This document shows, in pieces, positions 20,663-28,170 of a stretch of DNA of 64,000 nt (its first letter is position 1; every line of letters begins with the position of its first letter). The stretch is taken from NCBI RefSeq assembly GCF_002101315.1, contig NZ_CP020777.1:744001-808000 (forward strand). Reading direction: 5' to 3'. The position numbers were made by a program, and so were the translations under genes. This stretch comes from Candidatus Pelagibacter sp. RS39 (GTDB taxonomy: Bacteria; Pseudomonadota; Alphaproteobacteria; Pelagibacterales; Pelagibacteraceae). A model generated the notes under the pieces. It saw only the letters and a program-made list of their open reading frames with translations. It was not told where the DNA came from and ran no database searches.

Positions 20663-20764
20663 TTATTTTATCTCTCTATGTGCTGGTCTTGTGCTGGTTC
20701 TCCTATAATCTATAGGATAAGATTTCAGCAATCCCAGAACCACGATCCCTAAAAGTTTTTTCAT
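20663..20764 (-). pseudogene. Relic start of a secreted-protein gene (signal-peptide remnant)
   Basis: On the minus strand an ATG at 20764 overlaps the stop of the neighbouring beta-lactamase-like gene and opens a 33-codon frame beginning MKKLLGIVVLGLL, almost identical to the start of that neighbour (MKKLLGILVLGLL). After the hydrophobic part it turns into unrelated sequence and stops at 20665-20663. The first 32 bases (20764-20733) match 22044-22013 with one mismatch. It is best read as the truncated 5' end of a second gene using the same signal-peptide sequence. Inside it, 20701-20717 is a 7-bp perfect inverted repeat with a 3-nt loop. Confidence 0.6.
20671..20699. repeat. 29-bp repeat with an internal tandem, copy A
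   Basis: This 29-bp sequence is identical to 22066-22094. It contains TGTGCTGGT followed by TTGTGCTGGT, i.e. an internal tandem with an 11-bp period. Both copies lie between a signal-peptide start and a tRNA-Leu 5' half. Short tandem motifs of this kind resemble integrase arm sites, but no integrase gene is present, so the function is unknown. Confidence 0.85.
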
Positions 20765-22044
20765 TTCCCTTTTTTAATTGGATCAATTAAAAGTTTTTTC
20801 ACATTATATTTAAATTTTTTATTATTATAGTGGACTGAATTAACGACTACTATCCTAGATTTTTCGACATCAATTAAAATTGCATTTCCGCCGTAACCAC
20901 CAAAGCCAAATACAACCCTATCTTTTAACCCTGGATAATCCATATGAAATTGACCTCCATAGGATTTGGTACGATTAAATCCTGGTTCGTTTTTTTTCTC
21001 ATTATACTTTTTCGGTATTCTTCTTTCATAAATTGTTTTTAAATATTTACCAACACAAGTATCATTTTGATAGTCATCCATTATTGCTTTTGCAATCCTT
21101 AGCCAATCATATCTGGTTGCACTTATAGTTGGATGTAACTTTCCTTGGCCCGTGCCACTATTTCTATAAGGAAGAATGCTGTATTTAATTTTTACCTTAT
21201 CTGCAAAAATTTTATTTAAGAGTTTTTCATAATCATCACCTGTTTTATGCTTTGTATAATTGATAATAAGCTGCGTAACAAATCCATTATAATTATAGAT
21301 ACTTTTTGATTTAACCGAGTCTTTAAGAGAAACTCTCATTGTTTGGGAAATACTGTTATCTTCATAATTGGTTAATTTAGTTGTGCCCATGTAAGATTTA
21401 AATTCATCGATATATTTTTGATCACCAGTACTCATATTCAAAAAATCAATTAACTTTTGATCATGATAAAGTGAATCTTTTATTATAGGCCAGTCATTTA
21501 CTCTAGCATCGACTCCATCAATATAGCCCTCACATATCGCATGACCAAGTACATAAGAAGTTATTGACTTACCCATTGACATTGAAAAAAATTTTGTCTC
21601 ATTGTTTAAAAACTCTCCTAATCTTTCTTTGGGAGAAAGTTCATCAATTAATACTTCACCATCTTGGTAATACAAATAACTAAGAATGCCTTTAGTTTTC
21701 ATTTGTTTTTTTACAAATTTATCTTCAATTAAATTAAATTTAAATTCATAAGGTTCTTTAGAAGGTTTAACCTCATACGAGTTTCTTAATCCATATGTGA
21801 AGTCCCACACATAATAAAGTAGCGTGTCTCTGTTTGGGTTTGAATCATAATCAATGTTTCTTTTTCTTGGATTTAATTTAAGTTTTAAATTAGTTTGTAA
21901 TTTTCCATCCGAATCTTTTTCAACATACTGATTATAACCATTTTCATATAACCACTTGATAAAATTTTTTATCCTGTAATCCTGGGCAAAACTAATATTG
22001 CACCACAACAAACCCAGAACCAAGATCCCTAAAAGTTTTTTCAT
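20761..22044 (-). CDS. Secreted beta-lactamase/CubicO-family serine hydrolase
   Basis: The protein belongs to the serine beta-lactamase fold (class C / CubicO type), which includes esterases, peptidases and true beta-lactamases. I take the ATG at 22044 (MKKLLGI...), which gives a signal peptide with cleavage after NISFA at about residue 20 and a 427-residue precursor; an upstream TTG at 22059 is less likely. The catalytic S-x-x-K is SMGK (S156, K159), and a YNYNG segment near residue 265 fits the Y-x-N motif. The substrate cannot be deduced. The gene is enclosed by 100-bp direct repeats of tRNA-Leu and so looks like a recent insertion or duplication. It should act in the periplasm. Confidence 0.8.
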   Translation of the reverse strand: MKKLLGILVLGLLWCNISFAQDYRIKNFIKWLYENGYNQYVEKDSDGKLQTNLKLKLNPRKRNIDYDSNPNRDTLLYYVWDFTYGLRNSYEVKPSKEPYEFKFNLIEDKFVKKQMKTKGILSYLYYQDGEVLIDELSPKERLGEFLNNETKFFSMSMGKSITSYVLGHAICEGYIDGVDARVNDWPIIKDSLYHDQKLIDFLNMSTGDQKYIDEFKSYMGTTKLTNYEDNSISQTMRVSLKDSVKSKSIYNYNGFVTQLIINYTKHKTGDDYEKLLNKIFADKVKIKYSILPYRNSGTGQGKLHPTISATRYDWLRIAKAIMDDYQNDTCVGKYLKTIYERRIPKKYNEKKNEPGFNRTKSYGGQFHMDYPGLKDRVVFGFGGYGGNAILIDVEKSRIVVVNSVHYNNKKFKYNVKKLLIDPIKKGK

Positions 22045-22065
22045 AAACAGACTATACAATATTTT

Positions 22066-22094
22066 TCTCTCTATGTGCTGGTCTTGTGCTGGTT
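22066..22094. repeat. 29-bp repeat with an internal tandem, copy B
   Basis: Identical to 20671-20699. Here it sits 21 bp upstream of the beta-lactamase-like gene start, inside its probable promoter/leader region, so it could also be read as a mobile promoter-proximal sequence travelling with MKKLLGI-type signal peptides. Confidence 0.85.
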
Positions 22095-22102
22095 TTCACA
22101 AA

Positions 22103-22146
22103 TTAATTTAGCTTTATTTTCCATTCTTTATTAAAAGCTAAATTAA
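22103..22146. repeat. 13-bp perfect inverted repeat
   Basis: Arms TTAATTTAGCTTT (22103-22115) and its exact complement (22134-22146) enclose 18 nt. Neither side is followed by a T run, so it is not an intrinsic terminator. It lies in the 278-bp non-coding stretch between the beta-lactamase-like gene and the next glycosyltransferase, beside the truncated tRNA copy. Nothing else coding is seen in this stretch. Confidence 0.7.
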
Positions 22147-22211
22147 AATTATGTGCTTTTATAGGATGTTTAGATTACCTTGGACTACTATGGACTGACT
22201 TAAACTTCTAT

Positions 22212-22258
22212 CCCTCGGCTTTTAAGTCCTTTGTGTCTACCAATTTCACCACGAGGGC
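22212..22258 (-). pseudogene. Truncated tRNA-Leu copy
   Basis: On the minus strand the copy keeps the tRNA-Leu 5' acceptor strand, D arm and anticodon 5' side up to the anticodon loop (to 22220), then jumps directly to GCCGAGGG (22219-22212), the start of the 3' acceptor strand. Compared with the intact gene exactly 34 bases (20523-20556: the 3' side of the anticodon stem, variable arm and most of the T arm) are missing, and no CCA follows. It cannot make a normal tRNA. Its promoter region is still largely intact, so a short transcript is possible. Confidence 0.8.
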
Positions 22259-22319
22259 ATTAATGAATTTCATGAGTATTTATGCTAATATTTATAATTG
22301 ATCAAGGTTAATAAGTAAA
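22220..22319. repeat. 100-bp direct repeat, copy B (tRNA-Leu 5' half)
   Basis: Second copy of 20557-20656, same orientation, 1663 bp away, ungapped with five mismatches. It ends 4 bp before the stop codon of the following glycosyltransferase gene, so the repeat boundary and the gene boundary nearly coincide. Confidence 0.95.
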
Positions 22320-22322
22320 CTT

Positions 22323-23420
22323 TTAATCTAATCTTTTTAAAATTGAATTAAATTCTTTTGTTATTTTTTGATTTGAAAATCTTTTTAAATTTTTTGAACA
22401 AATTATTTCTTTTTTTAAATATTTATTTCTTTTTAAATAAAAATCATCCAATAATTTAGATAATTTTTCTGAGTCTTTTATAGGAAAAAAAGTTCCAGCT
22501 TTACCATTTAATAATATTTCTTTTGGACCTGATTTAAAATTGGAGGAAATAATAGGAATTCTGTGACTAGCTGCCTCAACATAAGTATTTGGAAAACCTT
22601 CATATAAAGAGGAACCAACGTATAAATCTGCATCCGAATAAATTTGATTTTTATCAAAAACATTTTGAATTAATTTCACATTATCTAAATTATTTTTTGT
22701 TATATAGCTTTTTAAATAATGATAATCCTTTCCATAACCAAAAAGATTTACTTTAAATTTTTCTCTAAAATTTGTTTTTTTTATAGCTTTTAAAATTGTA
22801 ATTTGATTTTTTTGATCAACGAATCTTCCGACATTAATTAATTTAATTTTATTATATTTCTTTTTTTTTCTTTTTTTTTTAAAACCAAAAAAACATGGAT
22901 TGTATAAGGATAAGACTTTTGCATTAACAAATTTTTCTAAATCTTTTGCTGTCTCTTTACTATTACAGATTATTAAATTAGCTTTTTTATAAGAAATTTT
23001 AACTAGAAATTTTATAATAACTTTTTTGAATAGATCTTTAAGATTAATATAATTTGAAAGTTCAGATAAATGATTTCTCTCGAAAACTACAATTTTTAAA
23101 TTTTTGAATTTCTTTAAGAAAAATAATGATAGTACATTTGCAAAATATTGGTTGGAGATAAAAATTTTCTTATTATAGATTTTATCTTTTTCAATAATTT
23201 GTTTAATTTTTTTAAAAGCAAAGATTGTTCTTGATGCGTTAATCTTTCTATATTTGATCTTTTTAGTTATTTTCTTTGATAATTTTGGAGGATTGATACT
23301 CAAAAAATCTATATCAAAATTATTAGTATTTAAACCATTTATAAGCCTTGAAATTGAAAGATCAGCTCCACCATAACCTGAATAAGGATGAAAAAAATAT
23401 ATTTTTATTTTATTTTTCAA
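22323..23420 (-). CDS. Glycosyltransferase family 4 protein
   Basis: A GT-B-fold retaining glycosyltransferase of family 4, expected to add a sugar from a nucleotide donor to a growing surface glycan in the cytoplasm. The N-terminal FFHPYSGYGGADLSISRLING is the acceptor-side glycine loop, KLINVGRFVDQKNQ marks the start of the donor domain, and SSLYEGFPNTYVEAASHRIPII contains the E-x7-E-type donor signature with the EGFPN element. The 365-residue frame starts with TTG at 23420; no nearby ATG fits better, so the start is uncertain. Homology to GT4 is clear; donor and acceptor are unknown. The gene is extremely AT-rich and lysine/isoleucine-rich, like its island neighbours. Confidence 0.8.
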   Translation of the reverse strand: MKNKIKIYFFHPYSGYGGADLSISRLINGLNTNNFDIDFLSINPPKLSKKITKKIKYRKINASRTIFAFKKIKQIIEKDKIYNKKIFISNQYFANVLSLFFLKKFKNLKIVVFERNHLSELSNYINLKDLFKKVIIKFLVKISYKKANLIICNSKETAKDLEKFVNAKVLSLYNPCFFGFKKKRKKKKYNKIKLINVGRFVDQKNQITILKAIKKTNFREKFKVNLFGYGKDYHYLKSYITKNNLDNVKLIQNVFDKNQIYSDADLYVGSSLYEGFPNTYVEAASHRIPIISSNFKSGPKEILLNGKAGTFFPIKDSEKLSKLLDDFYLKRNKYLKKEIICSKNLKRFSNQKITKEFNSILKRLD

Positions 23421-23514
23421 ATAAAATTTTTTTTGTTGAATATGTCAAATTTATAGTTGAACTAGATAAACATGTAAAATTTTTTTTTATTTAATTTTTT
23501 TAGTAATATTCAAG

Positions 23515-24741
23515 TTAAGATATTATCTTTAGTTTAGGTAAAGGAAATATTAACTTTGTTCCTAAATTTCTTATTTTTGTCTCTCTTTTTACAATTTCTT
23601 TTTTAAAATGCCACGGGAGAACAAAATAATAATGAGGTTTTAACTGTCTTGAATTTTTTTCTGAAATAATTTTAATGTATGTACCTGGAGTGAATTTATT
23701 ATATTTAAGAGGGTTTCTCTCAGCAATATAATTTAAATGTTTAACATTAATGCCAAAGTACTGAAGCAATACATTTCCTTTAGTTGATGCTCCATAACCA
23801 TGGACTGTTTTTTTTTTGTTTACAATATCATTCAAAAGACCCATTATTTTTTTTTTAATTAGATTAATTCTTTTAAAAAATCTTAAAAAAGTTTCTTTTT
23901 TTTCAAGTTTAAATTTTTTTTCTTCTTTAAGAATTTTTGAAATTCTTTCAGTTTTTGTCTTAAATTTTGAATTGTCATGAGTAATTAAATATCTTGTGCT
24001 GCCACCATTTATCTTACTATTTTTAATATCAAACACTCTAAGATTATTCTTTTTCATTAATTCTATTATTATCTTTGAAGAATAATATTCTAAATGTTCA
24101 TGACAGATAGTATCAAATAAGGAATACTTCAAGATTGATAAAAGATCAGCGTGTTCTAAAATAAAAATTCCATCCTTATGCAAGATTTTTTTAATATCTT
24201 TAATAAAAGAATTTGGATCCTTTAAATCATAAAACATCGAAAGAGCTGTTATAATTTTATATTTTTTGTCTAAATTATATTTTTTTAAATTTTTAAGAGT
24301 AAAGAAATTAGAAATCTTATAATTCACTTTTTTATAAAATTTTTTATATTTGTTTGTCAGTGGATCGACTCCTACGGTAATAAATTTTTTTCCATAATTA
24401 TTTAATAATGTTCCATCATTACTTGCTATATCTAGAATGTAATCTTTTTGTTTTGGTTTTGATATTTTAATTGCTTCTTTGGCAACAGATTTTACATGGT
24501 TACTCATGGTTAAATTTATCCCTGTTCTATAACCATAATCTTTTCCATATAAAAAATTTGGATTGAAATTTCTATCTAGTTGAACAAGTTTACATTTATT
24601 ACATATTATTAAATTAATATAATCTTTTGCAATTTTATGACGTCTAGTGTTTGGAAATTTTCCAGTAAAAGATTGTTTTCCTAAACTAAAAAGTTTTGAA
24701 AACTTTTTTGATGAACATATTCTACATTTATTAATCTTCAT
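23515..24741 (-). CDS. Sugar C-methyltransferase-like SAM-dependent methyltransferase
   Basis: The layout matches NDP-hexose C-methyltransferases (Methyltransf_13 / SAM core / Methyltransf_14): four cysteines near the N-terminus (C6, C9, C47, C50) form a zinc site, the SAM-binding YILDIASNDGTLL lies at about 101-113, then the family motif HEHLEYYS, and a C-terminal domain with VHGYGASTKGNVLLQYFGI. The length of 408 residues is usual for the family. Such enzymes add a methyl branch to a nucleotide-linked keto-sugar, giving rare branched sugars for surface polysaccharide. The exact sugar is unknown. No sugar dehydratase or aminotransferase genes lie beside it, so its substrate must be made elsewhere. 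Confidence 0.78.
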   Translation of the reverse strand: MKINKCRICSSKKFSKLFSLGKQSFTGKFPNTRRHKIAKDYINLIICNKCKLVQLDRNFNPNFLYGKDYGYRTGINLTMSNHVKSVAKEAIKISKPKQKDYILDIASNDGTLLNNYGKKFITVGVDPLTNKYKKFYKKVNYKISNFFTLKNLKKYNLDKKYKIITALSMFYDLKDPNSFIKDIKKILHKDGIFILEHADLLSILKYSLFDTICHEHLEYYSSKIIIELMKKNNLRVFDIKNSKINGGSTRYLITHDNSKFKTKTERISKILKEEKKFKLEKKETFLRFFKRINLIKKKIMGLLNDIVNKKKTVHGYGASTKGNVLLQYFGINVKHLNYIAERNPLKYNKFTPGTYIKIISEKNSRQLKPHYYFVLPWHFKKEIVKRETKIRNLGTKLIFPLPKLKIIS

Positions 24742-24810
24742 TTGATAAAAATTTATATTTTTTTAGTAGAATTATGAATAGCAGCTTTGAATAGATAAAT
24801 AAAACAATTT

Positions 24811-26646
24811 TTAACATTTAGAATTATTATCTAATTTTGAGAAAACAATTATTTTTTTGTTAGAAATTTTTTCACACTTTAAAATATCTTCGGGGAAAAT
24901 ATTATCAATCAATTCATTTCTATGGAGAAAAATTAAGTTTGGTTTAAATTCTTCATTTATTTCACTTGTTTCAAATTTTTTTTTTAATCTGTTAATTTCA
25001 TTAATTGGAATCGCAATAGACTGAACCATCAATGGGCTTGTTCTTTTTATCATATTTAATTCCTCAGGACTAAAATCTTTTGAATTTTTGTAAGTTTGAA
25101 GTTTACTAGCAGAATATCTTCCCCAAAAAAATAGTTTTGTATTTTGGTTATTAATTCGCCATGAAGAAAGTTTATTTTCAAAAAACTTAGAAAAATTCTC
25201 ATAATCTAATTTTAAAAATTTAAAACTATCAATTAAGTCATTTTCGATCATTAAATGAGTTTTTGGAACAAGCTGACCACTTAAAGGTTTAATCTCTTCA
25301 ACATCATTAAGGATTGACCATATCATTAATTTTGAGTCAAACGTAAGTAATTTAATATCTTTATTTTCTCTAATCAAATTTGTGATATTTTTGAACCCTT
25401 CTCTATAAAGTACATAATTTTCATCTTTATATTTTTGATTAAATTTTTTGTACATGTCAAAATTATAAATACAAATAATTGATATAATACAAATATAACT
25501 AAAATAATTTAATTTAAATCTTAGTAATAATTTTTCTTTTAAAATTGATAATGAAAAAATTAATAAGTATAAAAAAGAGCAAATAACTATTAAATTTGTA
25601 AAATGATAATTAAGACCAGTTTTGTTAGATAGTAAAATGAAAAAAAAAGGCGAAACTAAAGAGGAAATGAATAAAAAAAATAATATATTAATTTTTTCAT
25701 AGTTAAAAATTTTAAATTTGTTTGCATATATATTTAATATCGAAATAATTAAAATTAATAAAAAACTCTTAATACTAAATAACTTCGAAATTAAATAATT
25801 AATCAAAATTAATTTTTTTTCTATCGTTAAGTCAATAACGTACATTCTCTCCATATAATTTGGCTCAGAAGTAGAAATAAAATAAATAAAAGGGATGGAT
25901 AAAAAACTGAAAGTAATTATCAAAAAAACAAAATTCTTTAAATTTTTATAATTAAAAATTTCTAATAATTTAAATTTATAAAATATTAACATCGTAAATG
26001 TTAAAATTTCTAATACAAAAAAATAATAAAAAGATGATAGTGAAAAAATCAAAATTAAAGCTAAAAAAAAGATATTCTTTTTCAAAAAGAATTCTTCTTT
26101 ATTCATTGAAAATAACAAAAGTATGAATAAATAAAAAAAGATATTTACTATTAAAGGTCTTGGAAACCTTAAACTATATATATCGGTTAATGAAATTAAA
26201 TATGGCAAAGAGCCCAATTTCAAAATGTCTAATAATGTAGGCATAAAAAATAAAAATAATGCCATTAAAATGCTAGATGAGTTTGAAAAATTTAATTTTT
26301 TAAAAATTTTACTGATTATAAATAGAAAAAGGAAAATAAATATAAATTCTAAAAATAAAACTGAATAATTTCCAAAAAGTTTAAATAAAATTGCTGGGAA
26401 TAATATAGCGTAAAATGGAGTTGGAATATTTTTTAGATCTTTAATTTCACCATCATAGGACTCATTAAATCTAAAATTAGAGAGTGCTTCAGTATAAACA
26501 TAATAGAAGTATCCATCACTTGGAGTATCAAAAATTATTTTTAATGAAATATCATCTTTGAAAAAAACGTATGAAAATATCCATTTAAAAATAAATATTA
26601 AAATAGTACACAATAGAATATAATTTATATTTTTAATATTTTGCAT
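24811..26646 (-). CDS. Large polytopic membrane protein, unknown function (GT-C-like topology)
   Basis: I do not recognise this 611-residue protein. It has about eleven or twelve strongly hydrophobic segments in residues 1-405, then a soluble C-terminal part of about 200 residues with FWGRYSASKLQTYKN and SPLMVQSIAIP. After the first membrane segment a loop with FDTPSDGYFYYVYTEALSNF contains acidic and aromatic residues where GT-C enzymes have their catalytic loop. This and its place between sugar-modifying genes suggest a lipid-linked sugar transferase or a glycan export component, but that is inference. It overlaps the next gene downstream of its own start (FkbM) by one base and is one of the most AT-rich genes here. 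Confidence 0.45.
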   Translation of the reverse strand: MQNIKNINYILLCTILIFIFKWIFSYVFFKDDISLKIIFDTPSDGYFYYVYTEALSNFRFNESYDGEIKDLKNIPTPFYAILFPAILFKLFGNYSVLFLEFIFIFLFLFIISKIFKKLNFSNSSSILMALFLFFMPTLLDILKLGSLPYLISLTDIYSLRFPRPLIVNIFFYLFILLLFSMNKEEFFLKKNIFFLALILIFSLSSFYYFFVLEILTFTMLIFYKFKLLEIFNYKNLKNFVFLIITFSFLSIPFIYFISTSEPNYMERMYVIDLTIEKKLILINYLISKLFSIKSFLLILIISILNIYANKFKIFNYEKINILFFLFISSLVSPFFFILLSNKTGLNYHFTNLIVICSFLYLLIFSLSILKEKLLLRFKLNYFSYICIISIICIYNFDMYKKFNQKYKDENYVLYREGFKNITNLIRENKDIKLLTFDSKLMIWSILNDVEEIKPLSGQLVPKTHLMIENDLIDSFKFLKLDYENFSKFFENKLSSWRINNQNTKLFFWGRYSASKLQTYKNSKDFSPEELNMIKRTSPLMVQSIAIPINEINRLKKKFETSEINEEFKPNLIFLHRNELIDNIFPEDILKCEKISNKKIIVFSKLDNNSKC

Positions 26647-27428
26647 TAAATTATCATTTCTTTTTTGATATGTTTTTTTTGCAAAAAATATTTATTTAGT
26701 GCATTAGATTTTTTTTTTTTTGTAAATTTTTTTTGATTAATTAAGTAAAAATAACCTTCATAATTGAATTTTTTTAAGATATTACTTATAAGTTTTTCAT
26801 CCTTATTCATTTCCACTAGTAGTGCAGGCCTATCTTTTTTTATAGTTTTAATTAATCCTTTTATAATTGATAATTCAAATCCATTGGTATCAATTTTAAT
26901 TAAGTGAATTCTTTTTTTAAATAGTCCTATCTTTTTAATAGTTAGAATACTACTTGCTATAGATAAATTTTTTCTGAATTTAAAATCTAATAGAAAATGA
27001 TCCATCAATTTTCGATCATAATGAGCGTATGAAATGATGTCATAGTTCATATTCATAAAATTATATCTTGGGAAATATATTCTTTTTTTAATATTACTAT
27101 TACCAATAGCGTAGGGTTTAATAATAATGTTTTTTTGTTTCACCTTTTTTAAAATTTTTATAAAATATTCATTTGGTTCGTAACAATATATTTTACCTAC
27201 ATTAAGATTATTATTGAAAAATTTCGATGCAATACCATCACTAGCTCCCACATCTATTATATCTATCTTTTTTTTATTAATGTCTAAAAGTTTTAAGCCA
27301 TCAAAATCTTTTTCAAAAATATTTGTAAATTTAATTAATTTTCTAAAAATTATATATATTGCTGGATGTGCACGCACAATTTTTTCTAAAACAGAAAAAA
27401 CACCTTCATGAGTTTCAGATGATCTCAT
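26646..27428 (-). CDS. FkbM family methyltransferase
   Basis: The 260-residue protein matches the FkbM family (PF05050), SAM-dependent O-methyltransferases often found in polysaccharide clusters. IDIIDVGASDGIASKFF is the SAM-binding glycine loop, CYEPNEYFIKIL the acidic ribose-binding strand, and IHLIKIDTNGFELSIIKG the second FkbM block, all in order. In such clusters these enzymes cap or decorate glycans with methyl ethers. It starts at an ATG 4 bp after the GT2 gene downstream in reading direction and overlaps the 611-residue membrane protein gene by 1 bp, so the three are probably one transcript. Confidence 0.78.
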   Translation of the reverse strand: MRSSETHEGVFSVLEKIVRAHPAIYIIFRKLIKFTNIFEKDFDGLKLLDINKKKIDIIDVGASDGIASKFFNNNLNVGKIYCYEPNEYFIKILKKVKQKNIIIKPYAIGNSNIKKRIYFPRYNFMNMNYDIISYAHYDRKLMDHFLLDFKFRKNLSIASSILTIKKIGLFKKRIHLIKIDTNGFELSIIKGLIKTIKKDRPALLVEMNKDEKLISNILKKFNYEGYFYLINQKKFTKKKKSNALNKYFLQKKHIKKEMII

Positions 27429-27432
27429 TGTT

Positions 27433-28140
27433 TTATCTTAAAAATTTTCTTTGAAAAAACATTTTTAATAAATAAAAAAATGAATTTATAATATGCTTGA
27501 GTTTCATTTTAGATTTTCCAAGTTTTCTATAAACTAATCTAACAGGAAGTTCATAAATACTGTATCTCTGTAACTTAATTAAGTATGTTATCTCCCAAAA
27601 AAAAGCGTAATCATTATTTTTTGATTGAGAAAATATTCCTAAAGGTATTTTGTTAGTCATAAAACATCTGTAAGCACCAGAAGCATCATAAGCTAAACCT
27701 AAAAATAGTTTTATTAAAAAATGTCTTGTATAAGTAATTATTTTTCTTTCAATTGGCCAATCTTCGATTAGATTTAACTTTTTAAACCTACTAGTTATTA
27801 CATAATCATATTTATGAGCTTTTTTAATCATTGAACTAAAATATTTTGGGTCATGGGTTCCATCAGCATCCATTGTTATAATTAAACTATATTTGTTTTT
27901 ATAAGCATATTTGATTGCATCTTTATGAGCGGAACCAATCCCTTTTTTATTATTTCTAAAAATAAATTTAACGTTTTTATTCTTGTTACTTAGTTTTTTT
28001 ATTATTAATCTTGTTTTATCTGTTGAGTTATCATCAACAAAAAGTATATCTAATTTGATTTTAGTATTTAGTATCTTTTTATATATTTTATGAATATTAT
28101 TTTCCTCATTTAATGTTGGAATTATTAGACATAGCTTCAT
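27433..28140 (-). CDS. Glycosyltransferase family 2 (dolichol-phosphate mannose synthase-like)
   Basis: A GT-A-fold family 2 enzyme of the DPM1 type, which moves a sugar from a nucleotide donor to a polyprenyl phosphate. Motifs in order: LIIPTLNEENNIHKIY at the N-terminus, FVDDNSTDKT, and MDADGTHDPKY with the D-x-D metal site. The acceptor-side segment ASGAYRCFM is also typical. At 235 residues it lacks the C-terminal membrane domain that some relatives carry. If it makes a polyprenyl-phosphate sugar, the GT-C-like membrane proteins on either side would be natural users of that donor; this is inference from context. Confidence 0.82.
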   Translation of the reverse strand: MKLCLIIPTLNEENNIHKIYKKILNTKIKLDILFVDDNSTDKTRLIIKKLSNKNKNVKFIFRNNKKGIGSAHKDAIKYAYKNKYSLIITMDADGTHDPKYFSSMIKKAHKYDYVITSRFKKLNLIEDWPIERKIITYTRHFLIKLFLGLAYDASGAYRCFMTNKIPLGIFSQSKNNDYAFFWEITYLIKLQRYSIYELPVRLVYRKLGKSKMKLKHIINSFFYLLKMFFQRKFLR

Positions 28141-28170
28141 AAATATATTTTATATTATATAAATTTTAAA

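Noticed and set aside
20570..20752. A 60-codon plus-strand frame over the tRNA-Leu upstream region
   Set aside because: It crosses the tRNA gene, its promoter and the repeat, and has no protein-like conservation.
20761..22059. Calling the CubicO-type gene an antibiotic-resistance beta-lactamase
   Set aside because: The S-x-x-K fold is shared by many esterases and peptidases; nothing points to beta-lactam hydrolysis.
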